From positions 23,498,001 to 23,562,000 of the forward strand of contig OX579637.1 of NCBI GenBank assembly GCA_951230915.1: 64,000 bases of DNA, read 5' to 3'. The notes under the pieces are model-generated. The model did not search any database. It was given only the letters and a program-made list of their open reading frames with translations, and was not told the origin of the DNA. This document shows positions 49,751 to 63,138 of the stretch, piece by piece. A program made the position numbers and the translations under genes. This DNA is from Antitrichia curtipendula. Taxonomy: Eukaryota; Streptophyta; Bryopsida; Hypnales; Leucodontaceae. Each line of letters starts with the position of its first letter. Within the stretch, counting starts at the first letter, position 1.

Positions 49751-50899
49751 TTCTGTTGTTCCAATACAAATTTAAAAAAATGGGTGGTGCTTTGCATGGG
49801 GCCATGGATTTGATAGTAATGGAAAGAATATTTCCAACTTGTACATTATTTTTTATTTATAATGTGCACTTATCTAGTGAGTCATGCATTTGTCATTCTC
49901 TAAAATACAGGGCTGGACCATTCTTTTGCGGTTCCAATACAAATTAAAAGAAATGGGTGGTGATTTGCATGGGGCCATGGATTTGATAGTAACGGAAATA
50001 ATATTTTCAATATGTACATTTTTTTAAATGTGTAGCGTGCACTTATTTAGTGAGTCATGCATTTGTCATTCTCTAAAATACAGGGCTAGACCATTTTGTT
50101 GCGGTTCCAATAAAAATTAATAAAAGTGGGTGGTGATTTGGATGCGGCCACGGATTTGAGAGTAATAAAAAGAATATTTTCAACTTGTACATTCTTTTAA
50201 AATTGTAACGTGCACTTATTTAGTGAGTCATGCATTTGTCATTCTCTAAAATACAGGGCTGGACTATTTTTCTGCGGTTCCAATATAAATTAAAAAAATA
50301 TGGATGGTGATTTGCATGTGGCCACGGATTTGATAGTACTGGAAAGAGTATTTCCAACTTGTACATTATTTTTTATTTATAACGTGCACTTATTTAGTGA
50401 GTCATGCATTTGTCATTCTCTAAAATACAGGGCTGGACCATTTTTCTGCGGTTCCAATACAAATTAATAAAAGTGGGTGGTGATTTGGATGCGGCCATGG
50501 ATTTGAGAGTAATGGAAGGAATATCTCCAACTTGTACATTTTTTTAAATTTGTAACGTGCACTTATTTAGTGAGTCATGCATTTGTCATTCTCTAAAATA
50601 CAGGGCTGGACCATTTTTCTGCGGTGTCAATATAAAATAAAAAAAAATGGATGGTGATTTGCATGGGGCCATGGATTTGATAGTACTGGAACGAGTATTT
50701 CCAACTTGTACATTTTTTCAAATTTGTAGCGTGCACTTATTTAGTGAGTCATGCATTTGTCATTCTCTAAAATACAGGGCTGGAACATTCTGTTGCAGTT
50801 CCAGTACAAATTAAAAGAAATGGGTGGTGATTTGCATGGGGCCATGGATTTCATAGTAATGGAAAGAATATTTTCAACTTGTACATTTTCTTAAATTTG

Positions 50900-51766
50900 T
50901 AGCGTGCACTTATTTAGTGAGTCATGCATTTGTCATTCTCTAAAATACAGGGCTGGAACATTCTGTTGCAGTTCCAGTACAAATTAAAAGAAATGGGTGG
51001 TGATTTGCATGGGGCCATGGATTTCATAGTAATGGAAAGAATATTTTCAATTTGTACATTTTCTTAAATTTGTAACGTGCACTTATTTAGTGAGTCATGC
51101 ATTTGTCATTCTCTAAAATACAGGGCTGGACCATTTTGTTGCGGTTCCAATACAAAGTTTAAAAAAATGGGTGGTGATTTCCATGGGGCCATGGATTTGA
51201 TAGTAATGGAAAGAATATTTCCAATTTATTTATTTTTATTTATTTATAACGTGCAACTATTTAGTGAGTCATGCATTTGTCAATCTCTAAAATACAGGGC
51301 TAGACCATTCTTCTGTGGTTCCAATACAAATTCAAAAAAATGGGTGGTGATTTGCATGGGGCCATGGATTTGATAGTAATGGAAAGAGTATTTCCAACTT
51401 GTACATTATTTTTTATTTATAACGTGCACTTATTTAGTGAGTCATGCATTTGTCATTCTCTAAAATACAGGGCTGGACCATTTTTCCGCGGTTCCAATAT
51501 AAAATAAAAAAAAATGGATGGTGATTTGCATGGGGCCATGGATTTGATAGTAATGGAAAGAATATTTTCAACTTGTACATTTTTTTAAATTTGTAACGTG
51601 CGCTTATTTAGTGAGTCATGCATTTGTCATTCTCTAAAATACAGGGCTGGTCCATTCTGTTGCGGTTCCAATACAAATTTAAGAAAATGGGTGGTTATTT
51701 GCATGGGGCCATGGATTTGATAGTACTGGAACGAGTATTTCCAACTTGTACATTTTTTCAAATTTG
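50900..51766 (+). repeat. 5-mer tandem duplication, unit 1 (867 bp)
   Basis: It contains GGAACATTCTGTTGCAG, a CAAAGTTTAAAAAAATGGG monomer, the TTTA-rich monomer, GTCAATCTCTAAAATAC with CTTCTGTGGTTCC, and TTTTTCCGCGGTTCC. A related monomer also lies just upstream at 50690-50870. Confidence 0.8.
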
Positions 51767-52597
51767 TAGCGTGCACTTATTTAGTGAGTCATGCATTTGT
51801 CATTCTCTAAAATACAGGTCTGGAACATTCTGTTGCAGTTCCAGTACAAATTAAAAGAAATGGGTGGTGATTTGCATGGGGCCATGGATTTCATAGTAAT
51901 GGAAAGAATATTTTCAATTTGTACATTTTCTTAAATTTGTAACGTGCACTTATTTAGTGAGTCATGCATTTGTCATTCTCTAAAATACAGGGCTGGACCA
52001 TTTTGTTGCGGTTCCAATACAAAGTTTAAAAAAATGGGTGGTGATTTCCATGGGGCCATGGATTTGATAGTAATGGAAAGAATATTTCCAATTTATTTAT
52101 TTTTATTTATTTATAACGTGCACCTATTTAGTGAGTCATGCATTTGTCAATCTCTAAAATACAGGGCTAGACCATTCTTCTGTGGTTCCAATACAAATTT
52201 AAAAAAATGGGTGGTGATTTGCATGGGGCCATGGATTTGATAGTAATGGAAAGAGTATTTCCAACTTGTACATTATTTTTTATTTATAACGTGCACTTAT
52301 TTAGTGAGTCATGCATTTGTCATTCTCTAAAATACAGGGCTGGACCATTTTTCCGCGGTTCCAATATAAAATAAAAAAAAATGGATGGTGATTTGCATGG
52401 GGCCATGGATTTGATAGTAATGGAAAGAATATTTTCAACTTGTACATTTTTTTAAATTTGTAACGTGCGCTTATTTAGTGAGTCATGCATTTGTCATTCT
52501 CTAAAATACAGCGCTGGTCCATTCTGTTGCGGTTCCAATACAAATTTTAGAAAATGGGTGGTTATTTGCATGGGGCCATGGATTTGATAGTAATGGA
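51767..52597 (+). repeat. 5-mer tandem duplication, unit 2 (about 831 bp seen)
   Basis: It repeats the preceding unit in order, including TTTTTCCGCGGTTCC and GTCAATCTC. Small changes are ACAGGTCTGG, GTGCACCTATTT and ACAGCGCTGG. Confidence 0.8.
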
Positions 52598-54339
52598 AAG
52601 AGAATTTCCAACTTGTACATTATTTTTTATTTATAACGTGCACTTATTTAGTGAGTCATGCATTTGTCATTCTCTAAAATACAGGGCTGGACCATTTTTC
52701 TGCGGTTCCAATATAGAATAAAAAAAAATGGATGGTGATTTGCATGGGGCCATGGATTTGATAGTACTGGAAAGAGTATTTCCAACTTGTACATTTTTTT
52801 AAATTTGCAACGTGCACTTATTTAGTGAGTCATGCATTTGTCATTCTCTAAAATACAGGGCTGGACCATTTTTCTGCGGTTCCAATATAAAATAAAAAAA
52901 AATGGATGGTGATTTGCATGGGGCCATGGATTTGATAGTATTGGAAAGAGTATTTCCAACTTGTACATTATTTTTTATTTATAACGTGCACTTATTTAGT
53001 GAGTCATGCATTTGTCATTCTCTAAAATACAGGGCTGGTCCATTGTGTTGCGGTTCCAATACAAATTTACGAAAATGGGTGGTTATTTGCATGGGGCCAT
53101 AGACTTGATACTAATGGAAAGAATATTTCCAACTTGTACATTTTTTTGAATTTGTGGCGTGCACTTATTTAGTGAGTCATGCATTTGTCATTCTCTAAAA
53201 TACAGGGCTGGTCCATTCTGTTGCGGTTCCAATACAAATTTTAGAAAATGGGTGGTTATTTGCATGGGGCCATGGATTTGATAGTACTCGAAAGAGTATT
53301 TCCAACTTGTACATTTTTTTAAATTTGTAACGTGCACTTATTTAGTGAGTCATGCATTTGTCATTCTCTAAAATACAGGGCTGGACCATTCTGTTGCGGT
53401 TCCAGTACAAATTAAAAAAAATGGATGGTGATTTGCATGGGGCCATGGATTTGATAGTACTGGAAAGAGTATTTCCAACTTGTACATTATTTTTTATTTA
53501 TAACGTGCACTTATTTAGTGAGTCATGCATTTGTCATTCTCTAAAATACAGGGCTGGACCATTATGTTGCGGTTCCAATACAAATTAAAAGAAATGGGTG
53601 GTGATTTGCATGGGGCCATGGATTTGATAGTACTGGAAAGAGTATTTCCAACTTGTACATTTTTTTAAATTTGTAACGTGCACTTATTTAGTGAGTCATG
53701 CATTTGTCATTCTCTAAAATACAGGGCTGGACCATTCTGTTGCGGTTCCAGTACAAATTAAAAAAAATGGATGGTGATTTGCATGGGGCCATGGATTTGA
53801 TAGTACTCGAAAGAGTATTTCCAACTTGTACATTTTTTAAAATTTGTAGCGTGCACTTATTTAGTGAGTCATGCATTTGTCATTCTCTAAAATACAGGGC
53901 TGGACCATTCTGTTGCGGTTCCAGTACAAATTAAAAGAAATGGGTGGTGATTTGCATGGGGCCATGGATTTGATAGTAATGGAAAGAATATTTTCAACTT
54001 GTACATTTTCTTAAATTTGTAACGTGCACCTATTTAGTGAGTCATGCATTTGTCATTCTCTAAAATACAGGGCTGGACCATTTTTCTGCGGTTCCAATAT
54101 AAAATAAAAAAAAATGGATGGTGATTTGCATGGGGCCATGGATTTGATAGTACTCGAAAGAGTATTTCCAACTTGTACATTTTTTTAAATTTGTAACGTG
54201 CACTTATTTAGTGAGTCATGCATTTGTCATTCTCTAAAATACAGGGCTGGAACATTTTGTTGCGGTTCCAATACAAATTTTAAAAAAATGGGTGGTGATT
54301 TCCATGGGGCCATGGATTTCATAGTAATGGAAAGAATAT
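52598..54339 (+). repeat. Block 7 monomers without a clear local HOR
   Basis: About ten monomers alternate between the AATATAAAATAAAAAAAAATGG and AGTACAAATTAAAAAAAATGG types, with ATTATTTTTTATTTATAACG tails. Notable variants are GGTCCATTGTGTTGCGG near 53037 and TTTGTGGCGTGCAC near 53150. No gene is present. Confidence 0.7.
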
Positions 54340-55899
54340 TTCCAGTTTATTTATTTTTTTTTATTTATACCGTGCACCTATTTAGTGAGTCATGCATTTG
54401 TCATTCTCTAAAATACAGGGCTGGTCCATTCTGTTGCGGTTCCAATACAAATTTTAGAAAATGGGTGGTGATTTGCATGGGGCCATGGATTTGATAGTAC
54501 TGGAAAGAGTATTTCCAACTTGTACATTAAATTTTGTTTATAACGTGCACTTATTTAGTGAGTCATGCATTTGTCATTCTCTAAAATACAGGGCTGGACC
54601 ATTATGTTGCGGTTCCAGTACAAATTGAAAGAAATGGGTGGTGATTTGCATGGGGCCATGGATTTGATAGTACTCGAAAGAGTATTTCCAACTTGTACAT
54701 TTTTTTAAATTTGTAACGTGCACTTATTTAGTGAGTCATGCATTTGTCATTCTCTAAAATACAGGGCTGGACCATTTTTCTGCGGTTCCAATACAAATTA
54801 ATAAAAGTGGATGGTGATTTGGATGCGGCCATGGATTTGAGAGTAATGGAAGGAATATCTCCAACTTGTACATTTTTTTTAATTTGTAACGTGCGCTTAT
54901 TTAGTGAGTCATGCATTTGTCATCCTCTAAAATACAGGGCTGGAACATTCTGTTGCGGTTCCAATACAAATTAAAAAAATATGGATGGTGATTTGTATGT
55001 GGCCATGGATTTGATAGTACTGGAAAGAGTATTTCCAACTTGTACATTATTTTTTATTTATATCGTGCACTTATTTAGTGAGTCATGCATTTGTCATTCT
55101 CTAAAATACAGGGCTGGACCATTCTGTTGCGGTTCCAGTACAAATTAAAAGAAATGGGTGGTGATTTGCATGGGGCCATGGATTTGATAGTAATGGAAAG
55201 AATATTTTCAACTTGTACAGTTTTTTAAATTTGTAACGTGCACTTATTTAGTGAGTCATGCATTTGTCATTCTCTAAAATACAGGGCTGGACCATTTTGT
55301 TGCGGTTCCAATACAAATTTTAAAAAAATGGATGGTGATTTGCATGGGGCCATGGATTTGATAGTAATGGAAAGAATATTTCCAATTTATTTATTTTTAT
55401 TTATTTAAACCGTGCACCTATTTAGTGAGTCATGCATTTGTCATTCTCTAAAATACAGGGCTGGTCCATTCTGTTGCGGTTCCAATACAAATTTTAGAAA
55501 ATGGGTGGTTATTTGCATGGGGCCATGGATTTAATAGTACTGGAAAGAGTATTTCCAACTTGTACATTTTCTTAAATTTGTAACGTGCACTTAATTAGTG
55601 AGTCATGCATTTGTCATTCTCTAAAATACAGGGCTAGACCATTTTTCTGCGGTTCCAATATAAAATAAAAAAAAATGGATGGTGATTTGCATGGGTCCAT
55701 GGATTTGATAATACTGGAAAGAGTATTTCCAACTTGTACATTATTTTTTATTTATAACGTGCACTTATTTAGTGAGTCATGCATTTGTCATTCTCTAAAA
55801 TACAGGGCTGGACCATTATGTTGCGGTTCCAGTACAAATTAAAAGAAATGGGTGGTGATTTGCATGGGGCCATGGATTTGATAGTACTCGAAAGAGTAT
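54340..55899 (+). repeat. 9-mer tandem duplication, unit 1 (1560 bp)
   Basis: Nine monomers begin at a TTTA-rich monomer and include the GATTTGGATGCGGCC / GGAAGGAATATCTCC monomer and TTGTACAGTTTTTTAAATTTG. The same order follows immediately. Private to this copy: ACATTAAATTTTGTTTATAACG near 54525. Confidence 0.85.
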
Positions 55900-57438
55900 T
55901 TCCAATTTATTTATTTTTATTTATTTAAACCGTGCACCTATTTAGTGAGTCATGCATTTGTCATTCTCTAAAATACAGGGCTGGTCCATTCTGTTGCGGT
56001 TCCAATACAAATTTTAGAAAATGGGTGGTGATTTGCATGGGGCCATGGATTTGATAGTACTGGAAAGAGTATTTCCAACTTGTACATTATTTTTTATTTA
56101 TAACGTGCACTTATTTAGTGAGTCATGCATTTGTCATTCTCTAAAATACAGGGCTGGACCATTATGTTGCGGTTCCAGTACAAATTGAAAGAAATGGGTG
56201 GTGATTTGCATGGGGCCATGGATTTGATAGTACTCGAAAGAGTATTTCCAATCTGTACATTTTTTTTTATTTGTAACGTGCACTTATTTAGTGAGTCATG
56301 CATTTGTCATTCTCTAAAATACAGGGCTGGACCATTTTTCTGCGGTTCCAATACAAATTAATAAAAGTGGATGGTGATTTGGATGCGGCCATGGATTTGA
56401 GAGTAATGGAAGGAATATCTCCAACTTGTACATTTTTTTTAATTTGTAACGTGCGCTTATTTAGTGAGTCATGCATTTGTCATCCTCTAAAATACAGGGC
56501 TGGAACATTCTGTTGCGGTTCCAATACAAATTAAAAAAATATGGATGGTGATTTGTATGTGGCCATGGATTTGATAGTACTGGAAAGAGTATTTCCAACT
56601 TGTACATTATTTTTTATTTATAACGTGCACTTATTTAGTGAGTCATGCATTTGTCATTCTCTAAAATACAGGGCTGGACCATTCTGTTGCGGTTCCAGTA
56701 CAAATTAAAAGAAATGGGTGGTGATTTGCATGGGGCCATGGATTTGATAGTAATGGAAAGAATATTTTCAACTTGTACAGTTTTTTAAATTTGTAACGTG
56801 CACTTATTTAGTGAGTCATGCATTTGTCATTCTCTAAAATACAGGGCTGGACCATTTTGTTGCGGTTCCAATACAAATTTTAAAAAAATGGATGGTGATT
56901 TGCATGGGGCCATGGATTTGATAGTAATGGAAAGAATATTTCCAATTTATTTATTTTTATTTATTTAAACCGTGCACCTATTTAGTGAGTCATGCATTTG
57001 TCATTCTCTAAAATACAGGGCTGGTCCATTCTGTTGCGGTTCCAATACAAATTTTAGAAAATGGGTGGTTATTTGCATGGGGCCATAGATATAATAGTAC
57101 TGGAAAGAGTATTTCCAACTTGTACATTTTTTTAAATTTGTAACGTGCACTTAATTAGTGAGTCATGCATTTGTCATTCTCTAAAATACAGGGCTAGACC
57201 ATTTTTCTGCGGTTCCAATATAAAATAAAAAAAAATGGATGGTGATTTTCATGGGTCCATGGATTTGATAGTACTGGAAAGAGTATTTCCAACTTGTACA
57301 TTATTTTTTATTTATAACGTGCACTTATTTAGTGAGTCATGCATTTGTCATTCTCTAAAATACAGGGCTGGACCATTATGTTGCGGTTCCAGTACAAATT
57401 CAAAGAAATGGGTGGTGATTTGCATGGGGCCATGGATT
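55900..57438 (+). repeat. 9-mer tandem duplication, unit 2 (about 1539 bp)
   Basis: It repeats unit 1 at a constant +1560 bp, including CATCCTCTAAAATAC and GGAAGGAATATCTCC. Changes include CCAATCTGTACA and GGGCCATAGATATAATAG. It diverges at GATTTTATAGTAATGG near 57438. Confidence 0.85.
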
Positions 57439-57469
57439 TTATAGTAATGGAAAGAATATTTTCAACTTG

Positions 57470-57900
57470 TACATTTTCTTAAATTTGTAGCGTGCACCTA
57501 TTTAGTGAGTCATGCATTTGTCATTCTCTAAAATACAGGGCTGGACCATTTTTCTGCGGTTCCAATATAAAATAAAAAAAAATGGATGGTAATTTGCATG
57601 GGGCCATGGATTTGATAGTACTGGAAAGAGTATTTCTAACTTGTACATTTTTTTCAATTTGTAACGTGCACTTATTTAGTGAGTCATGCATTTGTCATTC
57701 TCTAAAATACAGGGCTGGAACATTTTGTTGCGGTTCCAATACAAATTTTAAAAAAATGGGTGGTGATTTCCATGGGGCCATGGATTTGATAGTAATGGAT
57801 AGAATATTTCCAATTTATTTATTTTTATTTATTTATACCGTGCACCGATTTAGTGAGTCATGCATTTGTCATTCTCTAAAATACAGGGCTGGACCATTTT
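57470..57900 (+). repeat. 2.5-monomer segment, copy 1 (offset 4849 bp)
   Basis: It shares AATATAAAATAAAAAAAAATGG (split over its A tract), TTTTTTTCAATTTG, GGAACATTTTGTTGCGG, GGTGATTTCCATGG and ATGGATAGAATATTTCC with 62319-62749, 28 monomers away. Confidence 0.75.
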
Positions 57901-58184
57901 GTTGCGGTTCCAATACAAATTTTAGAAAATGGGTGGTTATTTGCATAGGGCCATGGATTTGATAGTACTGGAAAGAGTATTTCCAACTTGTACATTTTTT
58001 TAAATTTGTAACGTGCACTTAATTAGTGAGTCATGCATTTGTCATTCTCTAAAATACAGGGCTGGACCATTTTTTTGCGGTTCCAATATAAAATAAAAAA
58101 AAATGGATGGTGATTTGCATGGGGCCATGGATTTGATAGTACTGGAAAGAGTATTTCTAACTTGTACATTTTTTTCAATTTGTA

Positions 58185-58752
58185 ACGTGCACTTATTTAG
58201 TGAGTCATGCATTTGTCATTCTCTAAAATACAGGGCTGGACCATTCTGTTGCGGTTCCAGTACAAATTAAAAAAAATGGATGGTGATTTGCATGGGGCCA
58301 TGGATTTGATAGTACTCGAAAGAGTATTTCCAACTTGTACATTTTTTTAAATTTGTAGCGTGCACTTATTTAGTGAGTCATGCATTTGTCATTCTCTAAA
58401 ATTTAGGGCTGGAACATTCTGTTGCGGTTCCAATACAAATTTAAAAAAATGGGTGGTGATTTTCATGGGCCATGGATTTGATAGTAATGGAACGAATATT
58501 TCCAACTTGAACATTTTGTTTTATTTATAACGTGCACTTATTTAGTGAGTCATGCATTTGTCATTCTCTAAAATACAGGGCTGGACCATTCTGTTGCGGT
58601 TCCAGTACAAATTAAAAGAAGTGGGTGGTGATTTGCATGGGGCCATGGATTTGATAGTAATGGAAAGAATATTTTCAACTTGTACAGTTTTTTAAATTTG
58701 TAACGTGCACTTATTTAGTGAGTCATGCATTTGTCATTCTCTAAAATACAGG
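58185..58752 (+). repeat. 3.3-monomer segment, copy 1 (offset 2598 bp)
   Basis: It shares GTACTCGAAAGAG, CCAACTTGAACATTTTG, AAGTGGGTGGTG and a one-base deletion (CATGGGCCATGG) with 60783-61350. This copy also has AAAATTTAGGGCTGG and GATTTTCATGGGCC. Confidence 0.75.
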
Positions 58753-59345
58753 GCTGGACCATTTTGTTGCGGTTCCAATACAAATTTTAAAAAAATGGAT
58801 GGTGATTTGCATGGGGCCATGGATTTGATAGTAATGGAAAGAATATTTCTAATTTATTTATTTTTATTTATTTAAACCGTGCACCTATTTAGTGAGTCAT
58901 GCATTTGTCATTCTCTAAAATACAGGGCTGGTCCATTCTGTTGCGGTTCCAATACAAATTTTAGAAAATGGGTGGTTATTTGCATGGGGCCATGGATTTG
59001 ATAGTACTGGAAAGAGTATTTCCAACTTGTACATTTTTTTAAATTTGTAACGTGCACTTAATTAGTGAGTCATGCATTTGTCATTCTCTAAAATACAGGG
59101 CTGGACCATTTTTCTGCGGTTCCATTATAAAATAAAAAAAAATGGATGGTGATTTGCATGGGGCCATGGATTTGATAGTACTGGAAAGAGTATTTCCAAC
59201 TTGTACATTATTTTTTATTTATAACGTGCACTTATTTAGTGAGTCATGCATTTGTCATTCTCTAAAATACAGGGCTGGACCATTATGTTGCGGTTCCAGT
59301 ACAAATTAAAAGAAATGGGTGGTGATTTGCATGGGGCCATGGATT
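58753..59345 (+). repeat. Partial copy of the 9-mer unit
   Basis: It continues the 9-mer order seen after TTGTACAGTTTTTTAAATTTG at 56775, 1905 bp (11 monomers) upstream: TTTA-rich monomer, GGTCCATTCTG, CTTAATTAGTGAG, then ATTATGTTGCGG. Private variant: CCATTATAAAATAAAAAAAA. Confidence 0.7.
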
Positions 59346-59789
59346 TCATAGTACTGGAAAGAATATTTTCAACTTGTACATTTTCTTAAATTTGTAACGT
59401 GCACCTATTTAGTGAGTCATGCATTTGTCATTCTCTAAAATGCAGGGCTGGACCATTTTTCTGCGGTTCCAATATAAAATAAAAAAAAATGGATGGTGAT
59501 TTGCATGGGGCCATGGATTTGATAGTACTGGAAAGAGTATTTCCAACTTGTACATTTTTTTAAATTTGTAACGTGCACTTATTTAGTGAATCATGCATTT
59601 GTCATTCTCTAAAATACAGGGCTGGAACATTTTGTTGCGGTTCCAATACAAATTTTAGAAAATAGGTGGTTATTTGCATGGGGCCATGGATTTGATAGTA
59701 CTGGAAAGAGTATTTCCAACTTGTACATTTTTTTAAATTTGTAACGTGCACTTAATTAGTGAGTCATGCATTTGTCATTCTCTAAAATA

Positions 59790-60368
59790 CAGGGCTGGAC
59801 CATTTTGTTGCGGTTCCAATACAAATTTTAAAAAAATGGGTGGTGAATTCCATGGGGCCATGGATTTGATAGTAATGGATAGAATATTTCCAATTTATTT
59901 TTTTTTATTTATTTATACCGTGCACCGATTTAGTGAGTCATGCATTTGTCATTCTCTAAAATACAGGGCTGGTCCATTCTGTTGCGGTTCCAATACAAAT
60001 TTAAGAAAATGGGTGGTTATTTGCATGGGGCCATGGATTTGATAGTAATGGAATGAGTATTTCCAACTTGTACATTATTTTTTATTTATAACGTGCATTT
60101 ATTTAGTGACTCATGCATTTGTCATTCTCTAAAATACAGGGCTGGTCCATTGTGTTGCGGTTCCAATACAAATTTAAGAAAATGGGTGGTCATTTGCATG
60201 GGGCCATAGATTTGATACTAATGGAAAGAATATCTCCAACTTGTACATTTTTTTGAATTTGTAGCGTTCACTTAATTAGTGAGTCATGCATTTGTCATTC
60301 TCTAAAATACAGGGCTGGACCATTATGTTGCGGTTCCAGTACAAATTAAAAGAAATGGGTGGTGATTT
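59790..60368 (+). repeat. 3.3-monomer segment, copy 1 (offset 2770 bp)
   Basis: It shares ATGGATAGAATATTTCC, GTGCATTTATTTAGTGACTC, GGTCCATTGTGTTGCGG, GGGCCATAGATTTGATAC and TTTTTTTGAATTTGTAGCG with 62560-63138. A private GTGAATTCCATGG creates an EcoRI site near 59844. Confidence 0.75.
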
Positions 60369-60836
60369 CCATGGGGCCATGGATTTGATAGTAATGGATA
60401 GAATATTTCCAATTTATTTATTTTTATTTATTTATACCGTGCACCGATTTAGTGAGTCATGCATTTGTCATTCTCTAAAATACAAGGCTGGTCCATTCTG
60501 TTGCGGTTCCAATACAAATTTTAGAAAATGGATGGTGACTTGCATGGGGCCATGGATTTGATAGTACTGGAAAGAGTATTTCCAACTTGTACATTATTTT
60601 TTATTTATAACGTGCACTTATTTAGTGAGTCATGCATTTGTCATTCTCTAAAATACAGGGCTGGACCATTATGTTGCGGTTCCAGTACAAATTAAAAGAA
60701 ATGGGTGGTGATTTGCATGGGGCCATGGATTTGATAGTAATGGAAAGAATATTTTCAATTTGTACATTTTTTTAAATTTGTAACGTGCACTTATTTAGTG
60801 AGTCATGCATTTGTCATTCTCTAAAATACAGGGCTG
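60110..60836 (+). repeat. 4-monomer segment, copy 1 (offset 1210 bp)
   Basis: It runs from the GGTCC monomer through the TTTTTTTGAATTTG and TTTA-rich monomers to AATATTTTCAATTTGTACA, and is repeated at 61320-62046, 7 monomers downstream. It overlaps the 2770-bp duplication, so two events share monomers. Confidence 0.75.
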
Positions 60837-61350
60837 GACCATTCTGTTGCGGTTCCAGTACAAATTAAAAAAAATGGATGGTGATTTGCATGGGGCCATG
60901 GATTTGATAGTACTCGAAAGAGTATTTCCAACTTGTACATTTTTTTAAATTTGTAGAGTGCACTTATTTAGTGAGTCATGCATTTGTCATTCTCTAAAAT
61001 ACAGGGCTGGAACATTCTGTTGCGGTTCCAATACAAATTTAAAAAAATGGGTGGTGATTTGCATGGGCCATGGATTTGATAGTAATGGAACGAATATTTC
61101 CAACTTGAACATTTTGTTTTATTTATAACGTGCACTTATTTAGTGAGTCATGCATTTGTCATTCTCTAAAATACAGGGCTGGACCATTCTGTTGCGGTTC
61201 CAGTACAAATTAATAGAAGTGGGTGGTGATTTGCATGGGGCCATCGATTTGATAGTAATGGAAAGAATATTTTCAACTTGTACAGTTTTTTAAATTTGTA
61301 ACGTGCACTTATTTAGTGAGTCATGCATTTGTCATTCTCTAAAATACAGG
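60783..61350 (+). repeat. 3.3-monomer segment, copy 2 (offset 2598 bp)
   Basis: It matches 58185-58752, including the one-base deletion in CATGGGCCATGG near 61054 and CAACTTGAACATTTTG. Private variants are TTTGTAGAGTGCAC and GGGCCATCGATTTG. Confidence 0.75.
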
Positions 61351-62046
61351 GCTGGTCCATTCTGTTGCGGTTCCAATACAAATTTAAGAAAATGGGTGGT
61401 TATTTGCATGGGGCCATAGATTTGATACTAATGGAAAGAATATTTCCAACTTGTACATTTTTTTGAATTTGTAGCGTGCACTTAATTAGTGAGTCATGCA
61501 TTTGTCATTCTCTAAAATACAGGGCTGGACCATTATGTTGCGGTTCCAGTACAAATTAAAAGAAATGGGTGGTGATTTCCATGGGGCCATGGATTTGATA
61601 GTAATGGATAGAATATTTCCAATTTATTTATTTTTATTTATTTATACCGTGCACCGATTTAGTGAGTCATGCATTTGTCATTCTCTAAAATACAGGGCTG
61701 GTCCATTCCGTTGCGGTTCCAATACAAATTTTAGAAAATGGATGGTGATTTGCATGGGGCCATGGATTTGATAGTATTGGAAAGAGTATTTCCAACTTGT
61801 ACATTATTTTTTATTTATAACGTGCACTTATTTAGTGAGTCATGCATTTGTTATTCTCTAAAATACAGGGCTGGACCATTATGTTGCGGTTCCAGTACAA
61901 ATTAAAAGAAATGGGTGGTGATTTGCATGGGGCCATGGATTTGATAGTAATGGAAACAATATTTTCAATTTGTACATTTTTTTCAATTTGTAACGTGCAC
62001 TTATTTAGTGAGTCATGCATTTGTCATTCTCTAAAATACAGGGCTG
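61320..62046 (+). repeat. 4-monomer segment, copy 2 (offset 1210 bp)
   Basis: It repeats 60110-60836. Differences include GGTCCATTCCGTTGCGG, GTATTGGAAAGAG, CATTTGTTATTCTC and GGAAACAATATTTTC. It diverges at GGAACATTCTATGGTGG. Confidence 0.75.
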
Positions 62047-62318
62047 GAACATTCTATGGTGGTTCCAATACAAATTAAAAGAAATGGGTGGTGCTTTGCA
62101 TGGGGCCATGGATTTGATAGTAATGGAAAGAATATTTTCAATTTGTACATTTTCTTAAATTTGTAACGTGCACTTATTTAGTGAGTCATGCATTTGTCAT
62201 TCTCTAAAATACAGGGCTGGACCATTTTGTTGCGGTTCCAGTACAAATTAAAAGAAATGGGTGGTGATTTGCATGGGGCCATGGATTTCATAGTAATGGA
62301 AAGAATATTTTCAACTTG

Positions 62319-62749
62319 TACATTTTCTTAAACTTGTAACGTGCACCTATTTAGTGAGTCATGCATTTGTCATTCTCTAAAATACAGGGCTGGACCATTT
62401 TTCTGCGGTTCCAATATAAAATAAAAAAAAATGGATGGTGATTTGCATGGGGCCATGGATTTGATAGTACTGGAAAGAGTATTTCCAACTTGTACATTTT
62501 TTTCAATTTGTAACGTGCACTTATTTAGTGAGTCATGCATTTGTCATTCTCTAAAATACAGGGCTGGAACATTTTGTTGCGGTTCCAATACAAATTTTAA
62601 AAAAATGGGTGGTGATTTCCATGGGGCCATGGATTTGATAGTAATGGATAGAATATTTCCAATTTATTTATTTTTATTTATTTATACCGTGCACCGATTT
62701 AGTGAGTCATGCATTTGTCATTCTCTAAAATACAGGGCTGGTCCATTCT
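62319..62749 (+). repeat. 2.5-monomer segment, copy 2 (offset 4849 bp)
   Basis: It matches 57470-57900 through the same ordered variants, with small changes such as TTAAACTTGTAACG. Confidence 0.75.
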
Positions 62750-63138
62750 GTTGCGGTTCCAATACAAATTTAAGAAAATGGGTGGTTATTTGCATGGGGC
62801 CATGGATTTGATAGTAATGGAAAGAGTATTTCCAACTTGTACATTATTTTTTATTTATAACGTGCATTTATTTAGTGACTCATGCATTTCTCATTCTCTA
62901 AAATACAGGGCTGGTCCATTGTGTTGCGGTTCCAATACAAATTTAAGAAAATGGGTGGTTATTTGCATGGGGCCATAGATTTGATACTAATGGAAAGAAT
63001 ATTTCCAACTTGTACATTTTTTTGAATTTGTAGCGTGCACTTATTTAGTGAGTCATGCATTTGTCATTCTCTAAAATACAGGGCTGGACCATTATGTTGC
63101 GGTTCCAGTACAAATTAAAAGAAATGGGTGGTGATTTG
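62560..63138 (+). repeat. 3.3-monomer segment, copy 2 (offset 2770 bp)
   Basis: It matches 59790-60368, with GCATTTCTCATTCTC as a private change near 62884. It overlaps the 4849-bp duplication. Confidence 0.75.
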
